DNA of 32,500 nucleotides from Mesostigma viride (Eukaryota; Streptophyta; Mesostigmatophyceae; Mesostigmatales; Mesostigmataceae), in NCBI GenBank assembly GCA_009746045.1, contig RPFO01000080.1:4590056-4622555 (forward strand). Direction: 5' to 3'. This document shows positions 8,660 to 31,300 of this stretch, in pieces. Below the pieces are notes generated by a model that was given only the letters and a program-made list of their open reading frames with translations, made no database searches and was not told where the DNA came from. Position numbers and translations under genes: made by a program. Each line of letters opens with the position of its first letter. Within the stretch, counting starts at the first letter, position 1.

Positions 8660-11524
8660 GTCTAATTAATTAAGGGGAGGTGGCACCCCAAAACCCTTAA
8701 AAATTGACCTATGCTAATATCACTTGAAATTCATTTGCACAACGCTAAGTTATGATTGGGGGCACTAAATAACATCTCTAGTGAGTTGTCCATGCACTTG
8801 TTGGGGGTACTACCCCCATATATACACTGGTCAATAATGCGCTATAAATAGCAAAAGACGCTAATTAGGGCTGGGTATGCCCCAGCCAATGCACACATTT
8901 ATTTGCAAAACTGCCTGCAGCGTTTTTAGTTCCCTGAGTTTGTAGCTTGCTGAGCTATTTACATCATGGAAAGGGCAAAACCTCGAACAGTTATTAATTT
9001 CCCCGCAAAACGACCCTTTTTTTACCGGACATTGGGAATAACTTTTTATAAACACGTCAAAAAAATACTTTTTTCTGCAGCGAAAATCCGTCTAACAGGG
9101 GGACAACTGTCTTCCAAGTCCCAGGTCATTCCGACAAGTCTAGCTCAAGTTATAAAGTTAAACGTGCTAAAACCTGAACATAAGCTAAAGGAGGTTTTTC
9201 TTTGTACAAGGCCAGTTAGGCATGATGTTTTCCATCCAAAAAGCCTGAAAGCATGCCCTACTCGATCACAATACATAAGCAAACAGCTAGGCACCTCATC
9301 TGCCCTCACCTGCCCTCGGCATGGCCAACCTTGCCAGCCCAAGCATAGCAACACGATCGTTAGGCATACATGCCAAGAGAGCATACACATTAGTCAACCC
9401 AAGGTTACCTTGTAAACTTCATGATTAGAACTCAGCAAATCTATGACCAAAAGCACATATAAATAACTCTTGCACACTGATGACGACACATGCTCAAGGT
9501 TTGGGGTCACTGTGACACGCACTGATGGGTTTCCTAGACGACCACCTGACAGGCGCTAAGGACCACTCAGTAACCAAGTTAACACAATTACACTTTACAT
9601 GCCATCCAACATGCATCAAATACATGCTGAATATGTTATGAAGTACAAAGGGGTGGCCACACACCTCATACACCTTCACCGTCCCTCGAGCATGGCCAGA
9701 CATATAAGCATGTGAATAGCAATAATGATGATGGCACTAAAATGCCTAACCAGCATTTTCTATGTTTCTCCCAGGTTAGAGTGTAAGGTTTATGCCAACC
9801 AAGCTAATCAACACAGCAACAACTCCTTCACTGCCCTACCTGAGATGGGCAACAAACTGGAACTATGGAGGGCAAGGAACCAAGGAGATCATGGCATACA
9901 AAGCTTGCATGCAGTCAACCATGTCAACCATGGTTGGCTCAGCACATTGCAGTCTTTTCACATCATCATATCAAGGGAAAGCTCAAATAAACCAATGGTG
10001 GCAGCTATCTACATGCAGTCACACAAATGCAATATCTCCAACATGATCGTCAATAAAACACTTCCTCCCCTGCACGATAAAATGGAAAGAAACCATTGGC
10101 GGCCCTCCAGCGCATGAGCGCTGTGATGCCGCTGCGAAGAGAGGGTGCGTCACTCTAACACAACAAGAAGCGTCCATACGCACACCATCCTTGCCAGAAC
10201 ACGTTTTATGAAATGCCTTAAACCTTCCCGAGAAGCTATAGGCTTCGACTGAAGCGGCCCTAACCACGACATCAACGAAAACAATCTAAAGCTGCCAGGT
10301 ATTCGGCAAGCAACGGCGAGCTAGCTGGCGGAAACGGCCCAAACAGAACGCAAAAACCTTCGAACGATGAGCTCATAGAAGAAAGAACTGATAGCACATA
10401 ACATTCGCGACAAATTCATACCTTGCCCTTGCAGATCCCTCGCTCAGGCGCGCAACAACGGCCGTTCTTCCATGGAAGGTTCCGACATGCACTGCGCAGG
10501 CCTGAAGAATTACTTACCGACAATGGCCGAAAATGTAGCAAAAAGCACCAGTTCGGTTTGGAATTCAATGCTACCGATATTAATGCATCCTTGACGGTCA
10601 AAAAGGCCCCCAAAACTGCGAATTTACTGCCGCTATCACGAATTCTATTTTATTCCGCGCGACCAAAAAATGCAGTTTAACCCCCATGCCGATGGCAGTA
10701 AAAGAAAGCAGCGATATTGTAAAAAGGCTACTTGCCGCCACAACCCAACATCATGAAATCATCTTCTTCAACATTCGAGCATTTTTTGGGCATTTCTGTA
10801 GCCCTACATGGCTAGTTTCGCCTAAACGCAGTCGCCATGGCCACTTCCGCAAGGGGTGCGCGCACGGTGCACCCACTTTTCACGGTACGGCTGGTACCGC
10901 GAATTTTTTCGCGCGGAAAATATTCGGCGCGCCACGTCCCCTTAATGTTACAGACAAACCAGGAGGCTGCCCTGGTGAGCCTGTCCCGTCGAGGGTAGCA
11001 CATGTCCATGCCTAGCCTTTCACGGATCTAAAGTCCACGGCCGGGTCATGGGAGTTCGCTGCCCATGTTTGGATTGGTAGCATACTTCGGGGGCTCCCAA
11101 TAGTCCGGCATCGTGTGACACCCTAAATTAAGAAAGTAGATAAACCATGGACGACCATCTGCAAAGCATGTCAAGGGCTTTTAAGGGCATATGCTTGTGC
11201 ATGTTTTATAGCAATCATCGGCTTCATAGCTATATAAATATGTGCAGGGCTGCTTGCTTTGAATTGGGGCGCCTGGAACAACAACAAAGCAGAAAATTTG
11301 TATGTTTCAGTGTTTCACAGCACTCGGATATTCCGAAGTGGCTAGCTATATCAATCATCGATCAGTGCAGCTATACCATAGTTGTCTCTAATACCATATG
11401 GGTAAAGGCCATGTACATGCACACCCAGTCAAGCCTACAAGGGTTTGTATTCACATAAGAGGCAGCTGCGATCCGTCGGCGCAGCGCAATGGAGCTCTAG
11501 CGCAGCCCCACATGGGTTCTGTTT
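8660..11524. other. 2.9-kb intergenic region without a recognised gene
   Basis: The composition is nearer 45% GC than the rest. Short open frames exist on both strands (for example minus 10416-10613, which ends at a plausible splice donor GGCAAG|GTATGA at about 10425, and minus 10019-10267), but none shows a domain. One or more exons of an unrecognised minus-strand gene could lie here. The right part includes the MCM7 3' flank. Confidence 0.4.
10904..10920. promoter_or_regulatory. E2F-like near-palindrome
   Basis: TTTTTTCGCGCGGAAAA contains TTTCGCGC, a match to the plant E2F consensus TTTSSCGC, in an almost symmetrical setting. The flanks are also rich in GCGC words (TTCGGCGCGCC at 10923). 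It resembles the MCM7 promoter near 21650-21700 in style. No start codon of a recognised gene is nearby. Confidence 0.3.
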
Positions 11525-21529
<10,005 letters not shown>

Positions 21530-22377
21530 TCTAAGGAAGCAACGCTAATCTTGGGTCACTTTACGCTTCTCTGAACATTTAGTCGGCTATGGAGGTTTCG
21601 TGGTGCCCATGAGCTCGCACGCCCTGCCGTGGCCAATAAGTTCGCCCGCGAAACTGGCAACAGAATTTTCGCGCGCTGCGGAGTGCCGGGCACTTTTGGC
21701 GCCACAAACAAGTTTTTTTCCCCTAAACGCGCCGCGCCGCGCCACGACACCTGTCACGCACAACGACCTAAACGCACCAGTCTTGAAGACATAAGCGCCG
21801 GGCCGAGCCACGTCGGAAGGTTGACCCCCTTCAGCAATGAAAAGGGAGGCCAACCGTACAGTACCTGTGCGGCGGGCTGGCTGCCTTCGCGCACGTGGCA
21901 GTGCTAAATGATGGCTGTACGGGTAATGTACGCGCTGTTGCCAGAAACACTTGGCGTGACTATCACGTCTTTGCGGAGGTTATACATAGGAGCACCACTT
22001 GGAAGTACCAGTCTGGCATTGCAACACGAAGGAGGGGGCAAGGGGGAAAGTTCCTTCTAGTGCCATGTTTACTTTATCGGATGTCTTCAGGGGCGCAGCT
22101 TTGTGCTGTGACGAGTAGTTGGTGACTGCATCTGCTATCCTGAGCAGGCTATGGCGCCCATGTTAGACCAATTTTCGCCCAGCGATGGGATTGGCGTTGC
22201 TGTTTCTGTGCGCAATTCCCGTGGCGCATGTGTAGTCGCTAATAAGGATGTCGCTAGCTGCATCCGCTGCGTCTGACTCCGAAATTCCACCCAGTGGGCT
22301 GATTGGTTTGATGGGCTGACCTTCAAAACAGGTTGCCTCCGATGGATTAGCATAAGCGGCAAGGCAACCAGCTCGAA
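21530..22377. promoter_or_regulatory. Divergent MCM7 / E(z)-like promoter with E2F-like and CCAAT sites
   Basis: The two start codons (21529 minus, 22378 plus) are 848 bp apart and face away from each other. Between 21633 and 21702 are CCAAT (21633-21637), CCGCGAAA (21647-21654, reverse of TTTCGCGG), TTTCGCGC (21667-21674) and TTTGGCGC (21695-21702). The last two match the plant E2F consensus TTTSSCGC. They lie about 105-175 bp upstream of the MCM7 ATG. On the other side, CCAATTTTCGCC (22168-22179) is a weaker CCAAT/E2F-like pair about 200 bp before the E(z) ATG. MCM genes are well-known E2F targets, so an S-phase promoter is likely; whether it drives both genes is inference. Confidence 0.6.
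21976..22135. repeat. 160-bp direct repeat, copy B, in the divergent promoter
   Basis: Identical by eye to 19414-19573. It sits between the E2F-like cluster and the E(z) start codon, so it adds spacing or sites to the promoter. It is either a dispersed repeat or a recent local duplication. Confidence 0.95.
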
Positions 22378-25300
22378 ATGAGGAGGTCCGAAGCTTCCGA
22401 ATCGGGCTCCGAGTCTGATGATGATGGGCCCCCTCAACTTTCAGAAGAAAGTTTGCGCGACGAGCTAGAGCAAAATAAGCGAAAATGCGGGGAGCACTCG
22501 CTGCTTCGCAAGAGGCTCCATGTGGCTTGCGCCTTGCGGTATTCGGACAAGTTGCCACCATCCTGGATTGGGGATGCTGTCGACCACCACAAAAGCCAGC
22601 CGGCGGCGAAGCCAGTGCAAGTGACACTAGGGCGCGAGAAGCCGAGACCGGTCCCCGCCGTCCGCCTGAAAGACGCACCCGTGCTGCCTCCGTTTTGCGC
22701 CTGGACGCTCATGCCGTCGAACCGTTCTCGGTTCCTGGGCGGCGTAAATCGCACGCCCTCCGCTATGTCGCGGCAGCAGACTGTGGCAGCTCAATGGAAG
22801 GTACATGTATAAAATGTATAAATATTTTTGGTGTTGTGCTATGTACTGCATCCTTCAGTTTTCCTTACCTAAATAGCAATATATGTATAAATTCCAGTTT
22901 CGGTGGTAAAGGGGCTTGCGAGCGCTCAGGGCGCTATTGTATTGGACCACTATTCGTATCGGTTTTGCGTCTTTGTTCTGATATGTACTGCTAATCCTCT
23001 GTTGGACAATCCCTTGCATATCTGATATCATCCGCGTCTTCCCCATGATACTACTATATATTATATCCCAATATTCTACCAATTCCTGTATCGTATCCAT
23101 ATGGTACCCATACTATACCCATGTTGTACCCACATATCCGAGTTGCCCAAGCCTGGCTCGTTAGAGAGATGTAGAATCCCGGTTCGCGTACAGCCATTAC
23201 TGCTGCCACCGTTCCCTCAATCGCCCTGGCACACTAGGCATGGGCCGCGCCACCTTGCCACCCACTTTATTCTTTCTCCCACCCCCACCCCACCCCACCC
23301 CGGGCCACCCAGTCTCTTGACTACTGTAGTGGCCCTTATATGTGTACGCTTAATTATCGCATGAAGAGTTTTTGGAACTTTTGTTACATGTACGTGTGTA
23401 TTTTTTTCAACTGTACGTAAGTATACATTTTGTCAGGGTAGATACTTGAGGGTCCTCTGCAGGCAGACCCTCTGGGGGGGCTTAATATGTATTTTGACTA
23501 TCTGATGAACTAGATATCTTGGGTTGTACGAGGCCGGAAGGATGTTTTGAGGGGGGCATGTACGAGGGCGATTCGTACATAATTAAGCGTACTGATATAA
23601 GGGCCACTACGGTATGATATAGTTGGGCGATAGCCATCTCAGGCAGCATTACTAATACCACCGAACAAGCTCTTCTTTCTCCCCCCCCCAACCCACCCCG
23701 GGCCACCTTGTGTCATGACTATGGTAGCCATGATGTTGGGGGGCTACGAATGCCTAGCTGCTGTGACGGGAAATCTCAGGCAATGTTACCGATGCCACCG
23801 AACAAGCTCTTCTTCTCTGTCCGGTACTGGGCCCATCATTGTCCCGTGCGCAATATCAAAACGGTTGGCGTGGTGTCTGACATGGTAGTGTCAGTATGTT
23901 CCTACCAGCCAGTTTGTATTTCTTATAGCTTCCACCATGCCCCGCGTATGTGACCCCCTCCATACACCCCTTCCGCCAGCCCCCACCCCCCACCCCCCCG
24001 CAACCCCACCCCCCCAGCGCTTTCCCTCCTGGAAAACCTTATAAAACCTTCAACCCCTCCCTCCCCATGCCCTGCAAAACCCGAGACTTGTAGACCTTAG
24101 TACCCTCTTTGGATGCCTGGCTGCTCGCAAGTCCCTCCCACCTGGATACTCACCAAACCCCAGAAGCTGAAGCACCACACGTCTCCTTGCTGCCTTCAAG
24201 TCCCTACAGCCCCCAAATCCCAAAACTGATAAATAACAAAACTGGAATGCTACCCTGTTCCTTGGTGCCTGCCAAACCCTTACCCCTAAAACCCCCCACT
24301 ACACCCCACCCCCCCCCTTCCCGTTTTTTTTCCCTTGGATAACCCTGAAGCCCTGCACCCTAAAACCCTATACGCTTGCCCCTCGTTGCCTGCAAAACCC
24401 GATCCCGAAACCCCCAACCCCCAATCCCTGAACCCAATTCCTAAACCATTCCCCCCTCCTCATTTCCTGCAAGACCCAATCCCGAACCCCCCAAACCCCA
24501 ATCCCTGAACCCGATTCCTAAACCCTTCCCCCCTCCTTGTTTCCTGCGACACCCATCCCTCCTTGTTTCCTGCGACACCCACCCCTCGTTTCCTGCGACG
24601 CCCATCCCTCCTTGTTTCCTGCGACACCCATCCCTTCTTGTTTCCTGCGACACCCATCCCTCCTTGTTTCCTGCGACGCCCATCCCTCCTTGTTTCCTGC
24701 GACACCCATCCACCCTTTCTCATTGCCTGCACAACCCTGAACCCTCCCCCCCCTGCCTGCGTGCCCGGCTCAGGATGTTCTCGGCGGCAACCTGGCATTC
24801 ACCTTCTGCCGCCGCTGCTACAAGTTTGCGTGCCGGACGCACCCGATGCTGCCGCCGCCCCCCGCGCTCCTTGCCCGTGCACGCGCAGAGGCCGCCGAAG
24901 AAGAGGAATGGATGGAGGAGGGGGAGGGTGTAGCCAAGGAGGGGGCGGAGGAGGAGGAGGCAAAGGCTGAGAATGAGGGAGCGGTTGCGGATGGGGGCAA
25001 GGACGGGGTGGGGCGGCTAGGACGGAAGCGGCGCGGGGCCAGCAAGGGCGACGGTGCCGGGGACAAGAATAATGAAATCGACAGGGCAAGGGTTGGGGGG
25101 AAGCGGAAACGAAGGGACCAGGGGACGGAGCGAGGCGACGAGGGTGGTAAGGGGGAGGAGGGGCGGAAGGGGGGCGGTGAGGAAAAGGACGGGGAGAAAC
25201 CTCATGGCAAAAGGCCTGTGCGGGAGGACGGGAAGGAGGCCAGGGACAACGATGAGGGCTCTGAGGGCGTGGTTGTTATTGAGGGAGGCCTTGAGAGAGA

Positions 25301-28300
25301 CGTGGACAGGAAGGGCGCGACGGGGAGGATGGCAAAGGGAGGTGGGCGGGGCGAGCGGTTGAGCAGGAAGCGGCCAGCGGGGAACGAAGAGACCTCGCAT
25401 GGCAAGGGGGTTGCGTCCTCGTCGTCCGTTGACGGTAATGCTGGCATCCGGGACAGCTCGCCGATGGATCTGGACGAGCGCGGGGTAGATGCCCTCGGGG
25501 ATGAGGAGGAAGGGGGCAGTGCGCGCGACTCTGCGACGCAAAGGGCGGCGGCGGGGGGTCCCCCTAAGCCCCACCACCACCATCATCACCACAGGCATGG
25601 TGGCCCTGAGCCCTCGACACAGGGTCGAGGAGTATCCATGAAACGCGCGCCGGGGCCTGGGAATGACCTCTCTCTTGACAAGGGTGGCTCGGCCGCAGTG
25701 GGCGCGGATGGGTCCCTGGGTGGCGTGCCAGGGAAGAAGGGGGCTGGGACGGGGGAGGACTGGACGGGTTCGCCACTGGGGGAGTCGGACGAGAAGGGCA
25801 AGGGGAAAGAGAAGGAGAGGGACAGGGAACCGCGGCACAAGGCCTCGTCGAGCTTTGTGCGAATCCTATCCCGCATGATGCAGGCCGGGAGGTCCGTGGG
25901 GAGTTCCATGGTGGCGGGCGCGAGTGCCGAAGCGGCCGGCGCGAGTGAGGAGGAGGACCGCTCGGTGAACGGGGCGTACGCCAGAGCGAGGGCGACCGCG
26001 ACGACGGATGCCTCCATGGAGGATGAGGAGGACGAGGAGGAAGGGGAGAAAGGGTCAGAGTCCACAGGCGTGCTTATGCTCGCGGACAGGGAGTCAGACA
26101 AGGGGATGAGAGGGCGTCGGGGGAGAGGGCAAGGGAGGAAGGTGCTATCTGCTAGTGACAGTGTGGAGACTGGGGAGGGCGGCGGCCGGCAATCGGCGGA
26201 GAGCTCGAGGGAATGGGACACACAGGACGGTGGGAAGGGCGGGGGGGAGGACGGGGGGGAGCGCGGGGTGGAAAGTCCTGAGCCTGTGCCTGGGGATATC
26301 GGCCGCCCCGAGAGCAAGGGTGAGTGTGGTAAAGGGGGGAAAGGGGGAGGGGGGGAGGATCTGAAAAATGCCGAGGGAGCCGAGGGGGTTGCTACTTGTT
26401 TGCAAGGCGGCCAGCATACCATGGCCGTGATCGACGAAAGGAAGGGGATGCGGGTGGGGGAGAAGGAGATGCCGGTTGGGAAGAAGCAGGGGGTGGAGGT
26501 GCAGGGGGGCAAAGGGAAATCTCGGGAAGAGGTGGGCCGCGGCCATCGGGTTGCTCATGGGGCCGAAAGGGAAGCAGAGCAGGAGCCATTCGACGCAGGA
26601 GGAGCGGGTTTGGCAGGCAAGGGTGATCCAGTGGGAAGTGCGAGCCTGGAAGCTCGTGATGACTCGTCAGCTTTGAAGGCCACGGACAGGGATCGGACAA
26701 TGGACGGGCCTAGGGCAGCGGAAGGGGCTCCAACGGTTGTCGAGGATGGAGGCCGTGCAGGCGCTGGGGATGAGGTTCCGGAAGAAGAGGGGAGGAGGAG
26801 GACAAGGATGGGGACGGCCAAGGCAAAGGCGAAGGGGAAGGGGAAGGTGGAAGAAGCGAAAGAGGAGGCGGGCAAGAAGGGGGAGGCAGCGAGAAAGAGG
26901 GACCAGGAGAAGAAGGAGAAAGAGGAGCGAATGAGAGAGGAGGAGAAGGCAAAAGCAGCCGAGGAGGCAGCGAGGATGGAAGAGGAGGAGAGGAAGCAGG
27001 AGGAGCGAGCTGAAGATAGGGAGGAGGGGAAGAAGGAAGAGGAGGGAGACAAGCTGGAGGAGGAGGAGAAGGACAAGGCAAAATGGGGGAGGGGGAGGAA
27101 CAAGGGCAAGGGCAAGGGCAAGGCAAAGGGGAAGGGCAGGGGGAAGGTAAAGGGGAAAGGGAAGGAGCAGGAGCAGGAGGAGGAGGAGGAGGAGGAGGAG
27201 GAGGAGCAGGAGCAGCAGCAGGAGGAGGAGGAGGAGGAGGAGGAGGAAAAGGGCAAAGAGTCGGAAGAGGGTGGGGAGAAGGGGACAGGAAGGACAAGTG
27301 AAGTGGAGGTGGAGGTGGAGGAGAAAGGGACACGGAGCAAGGAAGGATGCGATGCGGCACATGGCAAGGAAACCTTTGATACGGCTGAGGGAGGCAAGAG
27401 GGATCCGAAGGCTGGATCGGGCACATCACCAGGCGCAGACCGGGCCAAGAGCCTCGCACCCAGTGTTGACCAGGTCGAGAGCATGGACTGGGAGGCGACC
27501 CCAGGCTCCCTCGAGGGTGCTGGGGGTGCCACCTGCGAGGACGCGGTGGAGGGGTCGGCGGGGGTGCGACCACTTGCAGATGTCACGGCCGGCGGCGGTG
27601 CTCCTGCCAGGCAGCCATCCCCAATATCTGGTGCTGCTGGTGGTGCTGGTGCTGGTGGTGCTGCTGCTGCTGCTGCCGGTGGAGCATCAACAGTTGTTGC
27701 TGCTGTCACTGATGCTGCTGCTACTGCTGCCGGTTCTGCCGCAGCATCCGCAATCGCTGCGGCGGCGGCGGCCCGTGACGCCATGGATGTGGACAAGGAG
27801 AAGGGTGACGGGGGGGGGGGGAATACAGCAGGGAGAGGACTTCAGGGGAAGCCTCGATGGAGCGGAGAGCGCGATCTGGGGCGGGAAGGCGGGAAGGCCT
27901 TGTGGCGGATATCAAGCCCTCTACCCCTGACATCACAAGCTCAGCCATTAAAGCATCGGTCATGATTGTTGCTGCTAAAGCCCCTGCCTTGGCCATTACG
28001 GCCCCGATCGTTGTGGCGGGTACGAACTCGGCAGCTCCTGGAGTCTCAGCCACGGCTCCCTCCGGCGGAGTGGACTCGGTCCGGGGGTTGAGACAGGGTG
28101 ACTCGGCCCCTACTGCGGATGTCCGTGGCTCTCCCCTGCGTCGAGTGGAGTTGCCGCTACTAAGTGCGCCCACGGGAGCTGACTTTGCGGCAGTTGGCAT
28201 CGCTTCCGATGCGGAACCCGCTGGGTCTACCACAGGTGGCAGGACAGGAGTGTCGGCCAGGCTTGGCCGAGGGGTCTCAGTGCCCGGTTCTGGAGAGGCT

Positions 28301-31300
28301 GCCGGGGGGCTGGATCGGGGGGAGGGGGAGGGGGCAGATGCCAGTAGTGGCAAGGGACTACAGGCAGATGGGAGGAGAAGAGTGTCCGGCACGGATGGCG
28401 GTGGCAACGGCCCGGGCAGGATGTGGCTGGATGGCGACAAGGAGGAGGACGAGGAGAAGGAGGTGGATATCTTGTCCATGGATGACCCGGCTGGGGATGT
28501 GCCGCCTGCAAGCAACCAACTGTCCGGTAACCGCCCCGCTGCCAGCAACGTCACCACAAGCGGCGCCGCTGCAAGCAAGCAACACGCTGGCAGCCATGCC
28601 GCGACAAGCAATGCACTGGCCAAGAATGACGTCACCGCAAGCGACAAGCTGGGTGGCCACGCCGCTCTGGCCAAGGGGGCAGCCGGCAGTGCTGCTGCTG
28701 CAGGGGAGAGTACTGGCAACGCCACCGCGGGGGTGCCGACTGGAATCGTCTCCGTCAAGGACGAGCCGGCTGGCAACGTCAATAGAGATGGGATGTCCAC
28801 TGGCAACGTCGCTGTAGTAGGCCCAGCGGCCAGCAGGGTGACCACCGACGAACGTGCTGCTGGCATTTTCACCAACGGAGAGGGGCCGGCTGGCAACACC
28901 ACCGCCGACAAAAGTACTTGCGACGTCACCACAGGCGCTTTTTCTGGCAACGCCACCACTACAGGCCAGCCAGTTGCTACCCTGGCCGCAGGTGGACCGT
29001 TTTCTGACGGTGGCGTTACCGCTGGGGGCGAGCCAGCTGGCAACGTCGCCGCTGTAGGCGACGCAGCTGGCAACGCCGCCTCTGGAAAGTATCCGGCGGG
29101 GGATGCCATGGCCACGGGGGAGCCGGCGAGGGGCAGTCTGGGAGGGCAGCGGTCAGCCCCCAGGGAGGGTGCTTCTCCCAGGCTGGTGGGTGAGCTGGCC
29201 AAGACGCGGGCGAATGGTGATGAGGGCATGGGAAGTGCGAATGGGGAAGGGCTCATGGGAACTAATGAGGGCGCGTGTTGGGTGTCGGGGGCAGTACCGC
29301 TGGTCACGGCGGCCAGTCCTAACGTAGGGGAGACATGTGCGGGTGTTGTCCCGTCCACAGGATGCGCTGTCAAGAAGGAAGAGTCGGAGTGCGGCCAAGG
29401 CAGCAAGAGAGGTCTATCCAAGAAGTCATCATTCCAAGGGACCCGCCAGGTATCAAAGGAGTCTGCCGATGGGGGGATGAGCAGCGCCGATGCGATGGAT
29501 GTGGATGTGTCATGGCAGGGATCCCCTGTCGATGAGCTGGCGCCGGTGAATGTGCTGGCGTCGGCCACACACACGTCGCCGCCGCCTGGCAGCGGGGGCC
29601 GTGTGGCGGCACCTGGTGGTGGGGCTGCGTGCGCCCCTGCAGCCGCCATAAGCACCGGTGCGGGGGGCGATGGTCCCTGGGGGACCCCGGCGCTTGTCGC
29701 CGATGTGCCCTTAAGTGGCGCCATCAGCAGCACGTCGGGGGGTTCCTCGGTCGCTGGAAAGGCAGGGAGCAGGGGGCTTGTGGTGACGAATGGCAGTGGT
29801 AGCCCTGCTGGTGGTGGGGGTGTTGCTGGGGGTATATCCGCTGCCGTCAAAAAGGAGCAACTGCCAGTGCCGGCGGAGGGCAGTCAGGGCAACATGGTTC
29901 TGGTTGATGAGGATGCCATTGGTGATGATGCGAGCGGTGCTGAGGCGGGTGGCCAGGCCACACGAGGCTCCCTGGGTTCTCAGGGATCGCTGTCAGGGCA
30001 CCAAGTTTCCCAGCGTTCTGCTCCGGGTAAAGGTCCTCACGGTGGCGTCGCGAGCAGAAGCCCGCCCAAGGATGGTCCCTCAGGGGCTGTGGGTCATCCA
30101 GGCTCCCCAAGAAGAGATACCGATGCTGTCGTCCCACGAAGTGATGTCCCCTCACAGTCGAGTGCCGTCCCCAGCAGCAGTATCGCCCCCCAAGAAGCGT
30201 TGCCGTCTGGCAGGGCAGGAGATGCGGCTTCTTCGAGGGACCAGCCGATGGATCGGTTGGGTCCCGGACCGGATGCCAGATCCACGGACCGAGATGGCCG
30301 CCCTGCTGGCGCTGGTCACTCGTCATCACCCGAACGGGGCGCTTCAGGCTCAGCAGCCATTGACTCGTTGGGGGTGAAGGGTGGCCCGTCAGGCACCGAT
30401 GGTCGTGTGTCCGTGTCAGCTGTGGACATGAAAGCGATGAGGGAGGGACCAGGGTCGTCTTTCCCTGGTCGTCTGTCACAGGAGGGTAAGGCGACGTCAC
30501 CCACCCTCCGGGACGCTGCAGCGCCAGGTGCATCGTTGGGACATGCCGAGGGAGGGCTGGAGAGACAGGCCCCTGGAGCCTATGTGACAGAGGCTTGTAA
30601 CGACAATGGACATGTGGAAGCTGGGTGCTCGACATTGAGCCCTGCCAGTGGGGATGTACAGATGGTCCGGGCGGACGATGGTGGCGGCGGCAGCGGTGCT
30701 GGCGGTGGCGGCGGCAGCATTGGCGGCAGTGGGAGCGGGGGCGCGGGCGGAAGCGTGGATGGTGCCCTGGGGGGTTCGGGCGCTGGCGGTGGCGAGGGGG
30801 ATGACAGCATACCGGTCAAGTGGACGTTGGAGGAAGTTCGGATATACCGCAAGGTGGGTTGATTAGGAAGGTATGTGTGGTCTGTTCATTGTGGGTGTGT
30901 TGGGGGATATCCGTGTTCTGTTTATTGTATTTTTGTTATTTTTTAATCTTTTTGTTGTTGTTGTCTTTTTTATGTTGTTGTCTTTTTTTTTCCATTATTG
31001 CCTTGGCGAACGAGGATACTTGGTCAAGCCAACTTTTTTGTGATACAGATTCATGTTCTGCATACTATGCTGTTTCTTTGTTTGTTGCAAAACCAAAGCC
31101 ATCATCGAGGGAATGAGCTAGCTGATGACCTTTTGAGTTGATGGACCTAATCATCTCAAAATTGTTTTGGGGGGCAATTTTGTGGCGATGTTGTGGCAAT
31201 GTTGTGACTTCCCCCAACACGGACTTCCACCAGGCGCGGCTCCTCTTCCCCAACGATGCGCGCGGCGTGCTCACCGCTCGCCTGCTCGGTACCAAGTCCC

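Noticed and set aside
24300-24530. Telomere-like CCCTAAA words
   Set aside because: They are irregular (CCCTAAAACCC, CCTAAACC) and embedded in C-rich intron repeats, with no regular 7-bp period.
26555-27796. Minus-strand Ser/Pro/Leu-rich open frames (up to 413 residues)
   Set aside because: They are reverse readings of GAG/GGC codon repeats in the plus-strand exon.
27721-29850. 709-residue minus-strand open frame opposite the E(z) linker
   Set aside because: It is Pro/Ser/Ala-rich shadow of the plus-strand coding sequence; only the plus strand connects to family motifs at both ends.
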